Below, piece after piece: positions 1-6,403 of a stretch of DNA of 10,675 nt. Below the pieces are notes generated by a model that was not told the origin of the DNA, did no database searches, and saw nothing but the letters and a program-made list of their open reading frames with translations. Location: positions 1 to 10,675 of the forward strand of contig CALGPD010000295.1 in the NCBI GenBank assembly GCA_937960625.1, in the 5' to 3' direction. The first letter of the stretch is position 1, and the number at the start of each line of letters is the position of its first letter. A program made the translations under genes and the position numbers. The DNA is from an uncultured Spirochaetia bacterium (GTDB taxonomy: Bacteria > Spirochaetota > CALGPD01).

Positions 1-92
1 GTATAAATCCGGTTAAAAGCACCCGCTCCCGCGTCAAACAAAATATTTCTATACTATCTATTATAAATACTATGAGGTAATATAATCGGTGT

Positions 93-410
93 TTATATTT
101 TTACTTTTTTTTCTATTTCAGGGAACAGTTCTAGATTAATTCTAGTTTCACCTTTTTTAATCATGGTATGGATTTTTCTTACAATTTTAATTTTTTTATA
201 CCGTGTAAGCCGGTTAAAGTTTGAAACGTTTTCATCAAACATAAAAAATTTTGCGTCGTGAAAATCGTCTTTTTCACCTTTGAGGAAATTATCAAATTCG
301 GTCAGTAATATTTTATTTTCTTTTAATCTATCAAATACAAAAATACGTATTATTATTATTGTGCTAAAAGTTACTGCTACTATTCCAACTACAAAAGCCG
401 CTGTTATCAT
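93..410 (-). CDS. Small membrane-anchored protein of unknown function
   Basis: I do not recognise this 105-residue protein. Residues 1-25 form one hydrophobic segment (AAFVVGIVAVTF then a run of isoleucines), consistent with an N-terminal membrane anchor. The remaining 80 residues are hydrophilic, rich in Lys, Phe and Asp/Glu, and probably cytoplasmic. The start is an ATG at 408-410 preceded by an AGAGGTT-like ribosome binding site on the minus strand, about eight bases upstream. It lies 116 bases downstream of the DUF948-like gene on the same strand. It may be read through from that operon or from its own weak promoter in the gap. The regular reading frame and good ribosome site support a real gene; the function is open. 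Confidence 0.6.
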   Translation of the reverse strand: MITAAFVVGIVAVTFSTIIIIRIFVFDRLKENKILLTEFDNFLKGEKDDFHDAKFFMFDENVSNFNRLTRYKKIKIVRKIHTMIKKGETRINLELFPEIEKKVKI

Positions 411-434
411 TTAAATAACCTCTTCATGATTTAA

Positions 435-462
435 AATATAATAAAAAAAACTGTGGTAACAA
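435..462 (-). promoter_or_regulatory. Candidate sigma70 promoter for the 105-residue protein gene
   Basis: Read on the minus strand, a -35-like TTGTTA (457-462) and a -10-like TATATT (435-440) are 16 bases apart and lie just upstream of the gene at 93-410. The surroundings are very AT-rich, so a chance match is possible. Confidence 0.3.
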
Positions 463-526
463 GAACGAGTTAGATAAAGCTATCTTTTATTTCAATTATT
501 TATATTAAATTTTTTTTCCGTAAAAA

Positions 527-889
527 TTATTCCTCTTTTTCCTGTTTTTTCTCTTGCCGTTTTTTTAGATATGTAACAGCGCTTTTTATAAGTGGAATTA
601 AACCTGATTTAGTAATTTTTACTTCATTTTTAATGTTCTCACTAATATTAAAAATAGAGTTTTTTATTGTTCGTAGATTTTCAACAATTCCGCCGGCTTC
701 TTCTTTTATATTATGAGATATTTCTCTAACTGAATCCGAAACTTCAGCAACAACTTTTGCCGGTTTTTTTAAAAGTTTATTCAGTTTTTTTACTAAAGAT
801 ACACCAAGAATACCCAGTATAATAAAAACCAAAGATGATAGTACCATAAAAAAAGCAATTATTATTACACAAATTTCAATTATTGTCAT
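527..889 (-). CDS. DUF948-like membrane-anchored coiled-coil protein
   Basis: This 120-residue protein has one long N-terminal membrane segment (about residues 4-32, with motif IILGILGVSLV). A heptad-like region follows (about 35-105) with repeated phrases such as VREISHNIKEEAGGIVENL and IFNISENIKNEVKI. The tail is highly charged (KKRQEKKQEKEE, 109-120). This layout matches DUF948-type proteins, which often sit beside YtxH-type genes in bacteria and are thought to act at the cell envelope or in general stress. Here the start codon is three bases after the stop of the upstream YtxH-like gene. Its ribosome site (AAAGAG on the minus strand) lies inside the end of that gene, so the two are very likely co-transcribed and translationally coupled. 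The family call rests on architecture and neighbour, not on a search. Confidence 0.7.
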   Translation of the reverse strand: MTIIEICVIIIAFFMVLSSLVFIILGILGVSLVKKLNKLLKKPAKVVAEVSDSVREISHNIKEEAGGIVENLRTIKNSIFNISENIKNEVKITKSGLIPLIKSAVTYLKKRQEKKQEKEE

Positions 890-892
890 AAC

Positions 893-1117
893 TTAACTCT
901 TTTCAACTTTATTCATATTATTACTCATTGCTTTTTCGAGGTGCTTTTTTCCTTCTTCAATAATTACATCTGCGTTTTTTTTAATAATTTCCGAAGCTTC
1001 ATAAATAAAACTTCCGATTTGCTTTTTAATTTTTTCCCCTTTTTCTGATGTAAGTAAAATAGCAACTGCAGCGCCGGTGACAGCTCCGGCTATAAATCCG
1101 AAAATACCTTGTCTCAT
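893..1117 (-). CDS. YtxH-like small membrane protein
   Basis: This 74-residue protein opens with a glycine/alanine-rich membrane segment (GFIAGAVTGAAVAILLTS, residues 7-24). It is followed by a polar E-K-G-E-K-I-K-K stretch and an amphipathic helix. This is the hallmark of the YtxH domain (Gly-rich helix, then a short loop such as P/S-x-x-G, then a charged helix). YtxH proteins are linked in Bacillus to general stress, but their molecular role is not known. The ATG at 1115-1117 is preceded by AGAGGT at a good distance on the minus strand. It is the first gene of the minus-strand unit, directly behind a good promoter, and is followed without a real gap by the DUF948-like gene. Confidence 0.75.
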   Translation of the reverse strand: MRQGIFGFIAGAVTGAAVAILLTSEKGEKIKKQIGSFIYEASEIIKKNADVIIEEGKKHLEKAMSNNMNKVEKS

Positions 1118-1154
1118 AAAAATTACCTCTTTATAAAATCACCATAATTTATAC

Positions 1155-1181
1155 ATTATAACAACTTTATGCATGCGTCAA
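1155..1181 (-). promoter_or_regulatory. Sigma70-type promoter of the YtxH/DUF948-like operon
   Basis: On the minus strand a perfect TATAAT (1155-1160) lies 15 bases downstream of TTGACG (1176-1181). Shifting the -35 to the overlapping TCTTGA gives a 17-base spacer. The -10 sits about 40 bases before the YtxH-like start codon. It is in the divergent gap shared with the lipoprotein operon on the plus strand. Confidence 0.6.
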
Positions 1182-1224
1182 GAAGTTAACCTTTAAAAAG
1201 ATATTTTTCGTTTTTATTTGATTT

Positions 1225-1254
1225 TTTACGGGCAAATTTCTAACTTTCTAAAAT
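1225..1254 (+). promoter_or_regulatory. Weak candidate promoter of the lipoprotein-nnr operon
   Basis: TTTACG (1225-1230) and TAAAAT (1249-1254) are separated by 18 bases and lie just upstream of an AAGGA ribosome site at 1266-1270. The -10 hexamer matches those of two much better promoters elsewhere in the window. The -35 is poor, so this is tentative. Confidence 0.35.
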
Positions 1255-1275
1255 AATATATTTATAAGGACAATT

Positions 1276-2433
1276 ATGAAAAAAATAACAATTATATTAA
1301 TAATATTTTCATTTGCAATATTTAATGCATGTAAGAAGAAATATACTTTTTTAAACGCAAAAGTTTTAAATAAAATTCCTTTGAAGAATACATATAAAGC
1401 AATAGGTAATTTTTATTCTTCAGGAACAGGGAGAAAATATACATTTGCTCCAAATGCTATTAAGTCCTGTTTTGATTTTAATAATAACAAGTTATTCGTT
1501 GCGGATGGCCACTCAAATAGAATTTTAAAATTTGAAAATAATAAGCTTTCACTAATTATTTACACTAAAGAGAAACAAAATAAAAGTTTTTACAAAACAC
1601 CGGAGAGTGCCCCGGAAACTAAACTTAAATCTCAACCTGTAATATCACAATATGAAATTATTTCTCCCGGGGTGATAATCTCAGATTCAGCTGGAAACAT
1701 TTACGTTGAAACAGACAAAAAATCAGCAAAAAACGAATTGCCCTTTCATTATATTTTAAAGTTTGATAATGACGGTAAATTTTTATATAAAATTGGCCAT
1801 GATGGAAGAGACGGACTTATTTTTCCGGAAAACGAACTAATTACATCTTTGTATACAGATAGAGCAAATAATTTATACGTTATTTCCAAATACAAACCTG
1901 AAATAGAAAATAAATATAAGCCATATGGAATTGTTATAAAGGTTTATAATAAGAATGGAAAGTTTTTATTTAAAATAAGAAGCCATATGCTTTTGAATAA
2001 TATTGAAAAAGAAAAAGATGAGGTTATAATTTTAGAAAATCTTGTTCCTGCTCCTGTTTTTAATTCCTTTTTATTTAGTGTAGCATTTTATAAAAAAAAT
2101 ACAAAAGATACAAACTTACCGCCTAAACTAGATAGAAAAGAATTATATAAAATTGACTATGTTTCTAATAAAATTGAAAAGGTTATGGAGTTTCCTGAAA
2201 AAGAGTTGTCATTGCTCGCGGCAACGAATACGGGTAAGATATATTTAAACACTGCAAAAGGAAAAAATCTCGATATAATTATTTTAAACTCAAATGGAAA
2301 AGTATTAAAAAGAAATAGAGTAAAGTTTTTTAGCGGCCAAGCTGAATTTTTAACTTATAGTATTACGCCGGCAGGGAAAATTATAGGAGTATTTTTTGAC
2401 GGTTTAAACCTTAATTTCATCGGGTGGTTATAA
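1276..2433 (+). CDS. Beta-propeller (NHL-like) lipoprotein
   Basis: This 385-residue protein starts with a lipoprotein signal: Lys-Lys, a hydrophobic core, and the lipobox F-N-A-C with Cys19 as the predicted lipidated residue. The mature part shows repeated propeller blades of the NHL type, in which a short turn (N/G-N-K/N) leads into a strand such as LFVADGHSNRILKF. Blades are seen near residues 66-87, 134-172, 190-232, 314-345 and 358-385, with phrases like GNIYVETD, ILKFDNDGKFLYKI and VIKVYNKNGKFLFKI. Such propellers usually bind proteins or sugars; no catalytic site is visible. The overall form and C-terminal blade remind me of spirochaetal lipoproteins of the LIC_12708 type, a resemblance from memory only. 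The ATG is preceded by AAGGA five bases upstream. It is first in an apparent operon, ending six bases before nnr. Confidence 0.75.
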   Translation: MKKITIILIIFSFAIFNACKKKYTFLNAKVLNKIPLKNTYKAIGNFYSSGTGRKYTFAPNAIKSCFDFNNNKLFVADGHSNRILKFENNKLSLIIYTKEKQNKSFYKTPESAPETKLKSQPVISQYEIISPGVIISDSAGNIYVETDKKSAKNELPFHYILKFDNDGKFLYKIGHDGRDGLIFPENELITSLYTDRANNLYVISKYKPEIENKYKPYGIVIKVYNKNGKFLFKIRSHMLLNNIEKEKDEVIILENLVPAPVFNSFLFSVAFYKKNTKDTNLPPKLDRKELYKIDYVSNKIEKVMEFPEKELSLLAATNTGKIYLNTAKGKNLDIIILNSNGKVLKRNRVKFFSGQAEFLTYSITPAGKIIGVFFDGLNLNFIGWL

Positions 2434-2439
2434 AGAATA

Positions 2440-4128
2440 ATGATGAAATTGCCTACCGGTAAGCAAATGGCCGGTATTGATAATAAAACTATTCAGGAAT
2501 TCGGTTTTCCATCAATTTTATTAATGGAAAACGCGGGCATTGGAATAACCAATTCTATCCTGCATGACTTTCCAGAAATCAGTCATAATCCTGTTGTTAT
2601 TTTTATAGGGCCGGGCAATAATGGAGGAGATGCTTTTGTTATTGCCAGACAATTATATAACAAAGGAATTCCAAATCTTTGTGTTTTCATTGGTGATGAA
2701 AAAAAATTAATGGGTGACGCTAAAATAAATCATGACTTACACGTTTCATTAAACCTTGATGAAAAAAACTCACACTTGTTATATATAAACTCAACCGGCA
2801 AATGGGAAGAATATAAATACCTTTTGCTTTCTGCCGAGTTTTTGATAGACGGTTTGTTTGGGACCGGCATTAACGGCCAGGTAAGAGGCATTTATAAAGA
2901 AGTTATATCATCAATAAACAACGAGTTTTCAGGAAAAGTATTAAGCATAGACGTACCTTCGGGATTAATATGTGATGATGTTCCTCAACACGATGTTATT
3001 TTAAACGCTTATAAAACTTACACAATAGGCTTACCCAAACTCGGTATGCTGGATTATCCGGGAAAAGCTTTTTGTGGTAAAATCGAAACTATAAGAATAG
3101 GCTTTCCTGTTGAATTGCTAACCTCAGATGAAATTAAAACCTGCGTTATTGACGAACAAACTATTTGCAATATCAAACCAACACGTAATCCTAATTCAAA
3201 TAAAGGAAATTACGGGCATACTCTTGTAATTGCGGGCAGCGGAAAATATCCCGGAGCAGCTCATTTAACTTCACTTGCTGCAAATAAAGCAGGTGCAGGT
3301 TTGGTTACTTTGGCTTCGATGTTCACTGTATGCAATTCACTTGTTAACAAACAAAGTGAAATTATAATAAAATCTTTTAGTGATGTTTTAAATGAAGATG
3401 ATATTACAGGAATTGGGAAAGAATTATTAGATCCGGATAATTCCCTTGATAAAGAACAGATTATGGACGTTTTAAGTAATTCTAATTTGGAATTTAGTTC
3501 GGATGAAGAATATATTAGCGAAGATAATTTTAATGATATAAAAGATGAACTTGATAAGTATAATTCCGCTGTTATAGGGCCTGGAATTGGCACTTCAAAA
3601 AGCACAGCCGGTTTTGTTAAAAAGTTCATTTCCTGTTTTGATAAACCCGTTGTTGTTGATGCTGATGCCCTAAATATAATTTCCCATGATTTAAGTATTT
3701 TTAAAACAGTTAAAGCCCCTTCGCGATTTATATTTACTCCTCATATAGGAGAATTTTCAAGGTTGTGTGGTAAAAACATTGAACAAATTAAAAAATCAAA
3801 AGTTAATATTGCATTAAACTTTGCAAAAGAATATGGTGTTATTTTAGTTTTAAAAGACAGTGTATCAACAATAACTGATGGAGAATATATATATTTTAAT
3901 CCAACGGGAAACTGCGGGCTTGCAAGAGGCGGATCAGGTGATGTATTAGCCGGAATAATCGGTGCGATGTTATCAAGAGGGCTTTCGCCTATTAACGCTG
4001 CTCTTTTTTCTGTTTATTTACACGGTTTAGTTTCTGACTTAATTGCAAAAGAAAAGGGCTTAGAAGGTGTATTTCCAACGGAAATAATTAATAATTTTTA
4101 TAAAGGATTTTTACAAATTGAAGTTTGA
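2440..4128 (+). CDS. nnr: Bifunctional NAD(P)H-hydrate epimerase / ADP-dependent NAD(P)H-hydrate dehydratase
   Basis: Nnr repairs NAD(P)HX, the hydrated damaged form of NAD(P)H. The N-terminal domain epimerises R and S forms and the C-terminal domain dehydrates the S form with ADP. Both domains are visible. Epimerase (about 1-225) has the nucleotide loop GPGNNGGDAFVIAR (57-70), DGLFGTG (137-143) and SIDVPSG (169-175). Dehydratase (about 245-562) has KGNYGHTLVIAGSG (255-268), GPGIG (380-384), VVDADALN (405-412), FTPHIGEFSRL (432-442) and the phosphate-binding GGSGDVLAG (497-505) with Asp501. At 562 residues it is longer than the E. coli protein (about 515). Much of the excess is an acidic stretch at about 314-375. 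Two adjacent ATG codons (2440 and 2443) follow the upstream stop by six bases. The ribosome site is weak (GGTGG at 2423-2427), suggesting coupled translation. Confidence 0.95.
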   Translation: MMKLPTGKQMAGIDNKTIQEFGFPSILLMENAGIGITNSILHDFPEISHNPVVIFIGPGNNGGDAFVIARQLYNKGIPNLCVFIGDEKKLMGDAKINHDLHVSLNLDEKNSHLLYINSTGKWEEYKYLLLSAEFLIDGLFGTGINGQVRGIYKEVISSINNEFSGKVLSIDVPSGLICDDVPQHDVILNAYKTYTIGLPKLGMLDYPGKAFCGKIETIRIGFPVELLTSDEIKTCVIDEQTICNIKPTRNPNSNKGNYGHTLVIAGSGKYPGAAHLTSLAANKAGAGLVTLASMFTVCNSLVNKQSEIIIKSFSDVLNEDDITGIGKELLDPDNSLDKEQIMDVLSNSNLEFSSDEEYISEDNFNDIKDELDKYNSAVIGPGIGTSKSTAGFVKKFISCFDKPVVVDADALNIISHDLSIFKTVKAPSRFIFTPHIGEFSRLCGKNIEQIKKSKVNIALNFAKEYGVILVLKDSVSTITDGEYIYFNPTGNCGLARGGSGDVLAGIIGAMLSRGLSPINAALFSVYLHGLVSDLIAKEKGLEGVFPTEIINNFYKGFLQIEV

Positions 4129-4693
4129 TAAAGAAAAAGAAGTGTCGGGCGAAAACCGTCCGGTTAAATTTCATTATAGTAGAGAAGAACGTTTAAATAA
4201 CTCCCGTTTAGTTTCTCCAAGAACTAAATCTCAAGCATTTGGGCTTTTTAAATCAAGTGCGGGCAAAATCGGGTTATTAGCTTTCACTTTTCTCATTATT
4301 GCTATGGTCTGGTATTTTAACCGTATGAATAGAAAATCAGACAGGCCTGAAGGCAGTTTTAAAACTGTTGACAATGTTCAATACCGGGTTTATGCCTATA
4401 AACAAAAAACAGGTAACCGGATTAATGCTTATTTTTATATTAAAAATAAGAGCACGGAAAATAAAATTTTACGGTTTTATAAGTTATATATTAAAATTAC
4501 AGATAATGATGATAAAACAGTTAAACAAGCTGAATTTTTAAAAAATGTTAAAATTCTTTTATCGCCAAATGCTTTGGAACAATTTCAGATAAAATATTCA
4601 GGTATTAAACTTAACTCTGAGTATACTATTTATGCTGCAGCAATTGATGAACAAAGGCAGCGTGTGATAGTAAAAATGAGGGTTAAGACATAA
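4118..4693 (+). CDS. Single-pass membrane protein of unknown function, coupled to nnr
   Basis: I do not recognise a named family for this 191-residue protein. It has a basic, polar N-terminus (1-50) containing a striking VKFHYSREERL phrase (16-26). One membrane helix follows (about 51-67, IGLLAFTFLIIAMVWYF), then a 120-residue C-terminal part rich in alternating hydrophobic residues (for example RVYAYKQKTG, AYFYIKNKST). That part looks like a small beta domain outside the membrane. The start is TTG at 4118, chosen because AAGGA at 4103-4107 lies ten bases before it and no ATG is nearby. The gene therefore overlaps the last 11 bases of nnr in another frame, which indicates coupled translation. 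Its co-translation with nnr gives no clear functional clue. HYSREERL-like N-termini may be conserved in spirochaetal membrane proteins, but I hold this only weakly. Confidence 0.7.
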   Translation: MKFDKEKEVSGENRPVKFHYSREERLNNSRLVSPRTKSQAFGLFKSSAGKIGLLAFTFLIIAMVWYFNRMNRKSDRPEGSFKTVDNVQYRVYAYKQKTGNRINAYFYIKNKSTENKILRFYKLYIKITDNDDKTVKQAEFLKNVKILLSPNALEQFQIKYSGIKLNSEYTIYAAAIDEQRQRVIVKMRVKT

Positions 4694-4720
4694 TTTACGG
4701 ATTTTATAAATTTTTATTAA

Positions 4721-4750
4721 TTGCTAAAATTATTGAAAACGGTTTAAAAT
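4721..4750 (+). promoter_or_regulatory. Candidate promoter for the small three-helix membrane protein
   Basis: TTGCTA (4721-4726) and TAAAAT (4745-4750) are 18 bases apart in the 103-base gap after the nnr operon. The -10 equals that of the two strong promoters at 6321 and 7730. An inverted repeat begins at its last bases. Confidence 0.4.
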
Positions 4751-4770
4751 ATAAATGTTGGATTTATATT
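4748..4770. repeat. 9-bp perfect inverted repeat, possible operator or leader hairpin
   Basis: Arms 4748-4756 (AATATAAAT) and 4762-4770 (ATTTATATT) are perfect reverse complements around a 5-base centre (gttgg). The repeat lies between the candidate -10 and the ribosome site of the gene at 4797. It has only A/T pairs, so as an RNA stem it would be weak and could not act as a good terminator. A protein-binding site is possible, as is chance in AT-rich DNA. Confidence 0.35.
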
Positions 4771-4796
4771 CATATGATAATATTTAAGGAAGAATG

Positions 4797-5150
4797 ATGT
4801 CAATTTTATCAATAGGATTAATTACTGCAGGAATGCTGCTTGTAAACTACGTTTTGATGGGTTTGCCTGTAATTTTGGTATATGGTCCCGGTTCAATATT
4901 TATAAAAATCATAATAGGCAGGGAAAAATATGATAAAATGCATGATGAAGTCTGGCCCTGTTTGTTAACAACGGGTATGATTTGGCCGCTTTTTTTCCCG
5001 TTATGGTATTACCTTGCATATAAAGTTATTGACATTTCTTTGAAGAAAGTCTGGGTTTTAGTTTTAGGTTTTGCTATTACCGGTATGCTTATTTCAATCC
5101 TTATTTTTTTGTTTATGTCTAGAAATTATTCCGCGAAAAAAAAGATTTAA
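4797..5150 (+). CDS. Small three-helix membrane protein of unknown function
   Basis: This 117-residue protein is mostly hydrophobic. Three membrane segments are seen at about residues 3-29 (with MGLPVILVYGPG), 54-76 (TTGMIWPLFFPLWYYLA) and 83-107 (VWVLVLGFAITGML). A short charged loop, GREKYDKMHDEVW, lies between the first two, and the tail is basic (SAKKKI). I recognise no family and see no catalytic motif. Two adjacent ATG codons exist at 4794 and 4797. The ribosome site AAGGA (4786-4790) is only three bases from the first but six from the second, so the second is preferred; the first would add one Met. It is probably transcribed alone or as a late part of the nnr operon. It converges on the SecD-like lipoprotein gene. 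Confidence 0.65.
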   Translation: MSILSIGLITAGMLLVNYVLMGLPVILVYGPGSIFIKIIIGREKYDKMHDEVWPCLLTTGMIWPLFFPLWYYLAYKVIDISLKKVWVLVLGFAITGMLISILIFLFMSRNYSAKKKI

Positions 5151-5252
5151 AGTGATTTTAATATCAGCCCTTCAAAAAGCTGCAATTATTCTGAAATATT
5201 CGGGAATTAGATATTATTGATATTGAAAAGCATTGGAATGTTTTGCTTACCT

Positions 5253-5300
5253 AAAAAGAAATACCGGTTCAAGCTGATTGTTTATTCCATATTGAACCGG
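5253..5300 (-). terminator. Hairpin terminator between convergent genes
   Basis: A perfect 9-bp stem (CCGGTTCAA at 5264-5272, TTGAACCGG at 5292-5300) encloses a 19-base loop. On the minus strand the stem is followed by TATTTCTTTTT (5263 down to 5253), so it mainly serves the SecD-like gene, whose stop lies 28 bases away. The plus-strand side (ATATATTTGAAC) is a poorer T-tract. The large loop lowers confidence in efficiency. Confidence 0.6.
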
Positions 5301-5328
5301 ATATATTTGAACTGAAATTATATTTTCT

Positions 5329-6201
5329 TTATTTAAAAGTAATGCTAATGAGTTTAATTCCAGCACCGCCTGAGGCATTGAAATATGCAGCAAGCTGTAA
5401 AGCACGCTTTTGTGTCATTTTTCCTGCTATCCATGTTTCTCCGTCAGGAATGTGTTCGGAAATTGTAGGAGCTGCCAATACCCACCCGTTTACCAAAACA
5501 GCTAGGCGTTCCTGAATATACCTTTTGGTAAACCGGGAAAAGTAATATGCTCCGCTGTTAGTAAACTTAATGTGAATCCATGGTTTTCCTTTAACCTGTT
5601 CGACTTCAGCGCTAAGAATATGCCCACCATGGATTAAAACTCTATTATTAATTGACATATAAAGTTTTTGGCCTTTCTTCATTATTGGATACAATCCTTG
5701 ATTGGATTTAAGTTTTACCTGGCTTTTATATGTTCCTTTTATTACTTTACCGAAATGGCTACCACCTGTTACTGTAATACCGGGAGGCAAAGTTGCCATT
5801 AAATCGGAATCAACGAGTTGTAATGTAATTTTTATTTTCTGTTCAAGCAGGTTTTTAAAATAATTTTTAACACCGTTCTTTTTGCTTCTAAATGCGTTTT
5901 TTAAAGATTTTGGAATGGCTTTCACAGAAATTGTAACATAAAAATAATTATCTTTAATATTGATATTAGCTTTCATTCCGGACCCTGAAATTCTGCGCAT
6001 AATGAATTTTTTTATTTCTCCGCTGCTTCTTGTTTCTTTGGAAGTTTTTCTTAACACAATATATATAGTTTTTCCATCACTTTTAGGAAAGTGTGTTTTA
6101 TTGATTTTAGAGCCGTTGTCATCAGGTTTTTGAACATCTTTTTTACATTGTGATAGTAAAAGACCTGTTAAAAATATTGTTATCATAGAAATTGTTTTCA
6201 T
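5329..6201 (-). CDS. SecD P1-domain-like lipoprotein without membrane helices
   Basis: This 290-residue protein has a lipoprotein-type signal with Cys19 in L-S-Q-C. The -1 Gln is unusual, so lipidation is probable but not certain. The mature part follows the periplasmic P1 region of SecD. Residues 61-130 resemble the P1 base (IKKFIMRRISGSGMKANI, then LLEQKIKITLQLVD). Residues 190-290 resemble the C-terminal part of P1 (HGGHILSAEVEQVKGKP, FTNSGAYYFSRFT, RLAVLVNGWVLAAPTISE, IAGKMTQKRALQLAAYF). In real SecD this is followed by six membrane helices; here the gene ends. No SecF is nearby. SecD P1 is thought to grip proteins emerging from SecYEG. The mature protein is very basic: about 48 Lys+Arg against 16 Asp+Glu. 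AAAGGTG (6209-6215) gives a good ribosome site. It is divergent from the substrate-binding protein gene. Confidence 0.75.
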   Translation of the reverse strand: MKTISMITIFLTGLLLSQCKKDVQKPDDNGSKINKTHFPKSDGKTIYIVLRKTSKETRSSGEIKKFIMRRISGSGMKANINIKDNYFYVTISVKAIPKSLKNAFRSKKNGVKNYFKNLLEQKIKITLQLVDSDLMATLPPGITVTGGSHFGKVIKGTYKSQVKLKSNQGLYPIMKKGQKLYMSINNRVLIHGGHILSAEVEQVKGKPWIHIKFTNSGAYYFSRFTKRYIQERLAVLVNGWVLAAPTISEHIPDGETWIAGKMTQKRALQLAAYFNASGGAGIKLISITFK

Positions 6202-6221
6202 ACATATACACCTTTGCTAGT

Positions 6222-6227
6222 ATTATA
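6222..6227 (-). promoter_or_regulatory. Candidate -10 element of the SecD-like lipoprotein gene
   Basis: On the minus strand a perfect TATAAT lies 20 bases upstream of the start codon, ahead of the AAAGGTG ribosome site. No good -35 hexamer is found at 16-18 bases; TTGCAA (6248-6253) would need a 20-base spacer. Confidence 0.4.
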
Positions 6228-6320
6228 TAGTTTTAAATAAAAAAAATTTGCAACTATCTTATATTAAAGTCGTAAAAAATTAAATTGTACTAAAAATATT
6301 TTTTCCTTGATTAAAATTTC

Positions 6321-6349
6321 TTGACAAAAATAATAAAAAAATTTAAAAT
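6321..6349 (+). promoter_or_regulatory. Strong sigma70 promoter of the substrate-binding protein gene
   Basis: A perfect -35 TTGACA (6321-6326) and TAAAAT (6344-6349) are separated by the ideal 17 bases. Transcription would begin near 6356, giving a leader of about 48 bases before the ATG at 6404. Confidence 0.8.
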
Positions 6350-6391
6350 AGTGCATTCAATGTGTTAGTTAATATTGATATTAAGATTTTT

Positions 6392-6396
6392 GGAGG
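6392..6396 (+). promoter_or_regulatory. Ribosome binding site GGAGG that sets the start of the substrate-binding protein
   Basis: GGAGG is seven bases before the ATG at 6404, which begins a normal signal peptide (MKKKSIVLIL). The frame stays open upstream to a GTG at 6362. That codon has no ribosome site, lies only about six bases from the predicted transcript start, and would place 14 residues before the signal peptide. Confidence 0.85.
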
Positions 6397-6403
6397 TTTT
6401 CTT

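Noticed and set aside
1..45. CTTTTAA on the minus strand resembling a tRNA-Lys anticodon loop
   Set aside because: The flanking bases do not pair as an anticodon stem and no D or T arm or acceptor stem is present.
3..80. Open plus-strand frame of 25 codons running in from the left edge, possibly the tail of a gene
   Set aside because: Too short, and no recognisable residues; the local GC-richer patch near 20-36 makes it possible, but it cannot be supported without the sequence to the left.
472..485. AGATA...TATCT hairpin between the DUF948-like gene and the 105-residue protein gene
   Set aside because: Only five A/T-rich pairs with no adjacent T-tract after the stem of terminator quality; probably chance.
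3261..3629. Long open frame antisense to the dehydratase half of nnr
   Set aside because: Serine/leucine-rich translation typical of antisense frames, no ribosome site, and the opposite strand is a clear conserved enzyme.
5151..5252. Possible small gene or RNA in the gap between convergent genes
   Set aside because: No ribosome site with a sustained frame, no conserved RNA motif; only the hairpin at 5264-5300 stands out in the gap.
6362..6403. In-frame 14-residue extension of the substrate-binding protein from a GTG codon
   Set aside because: No ribosome site, almost at the predicted transcript start, and it would bury the signal peptide; GGAGG and ATG at 6404 are clearly better.
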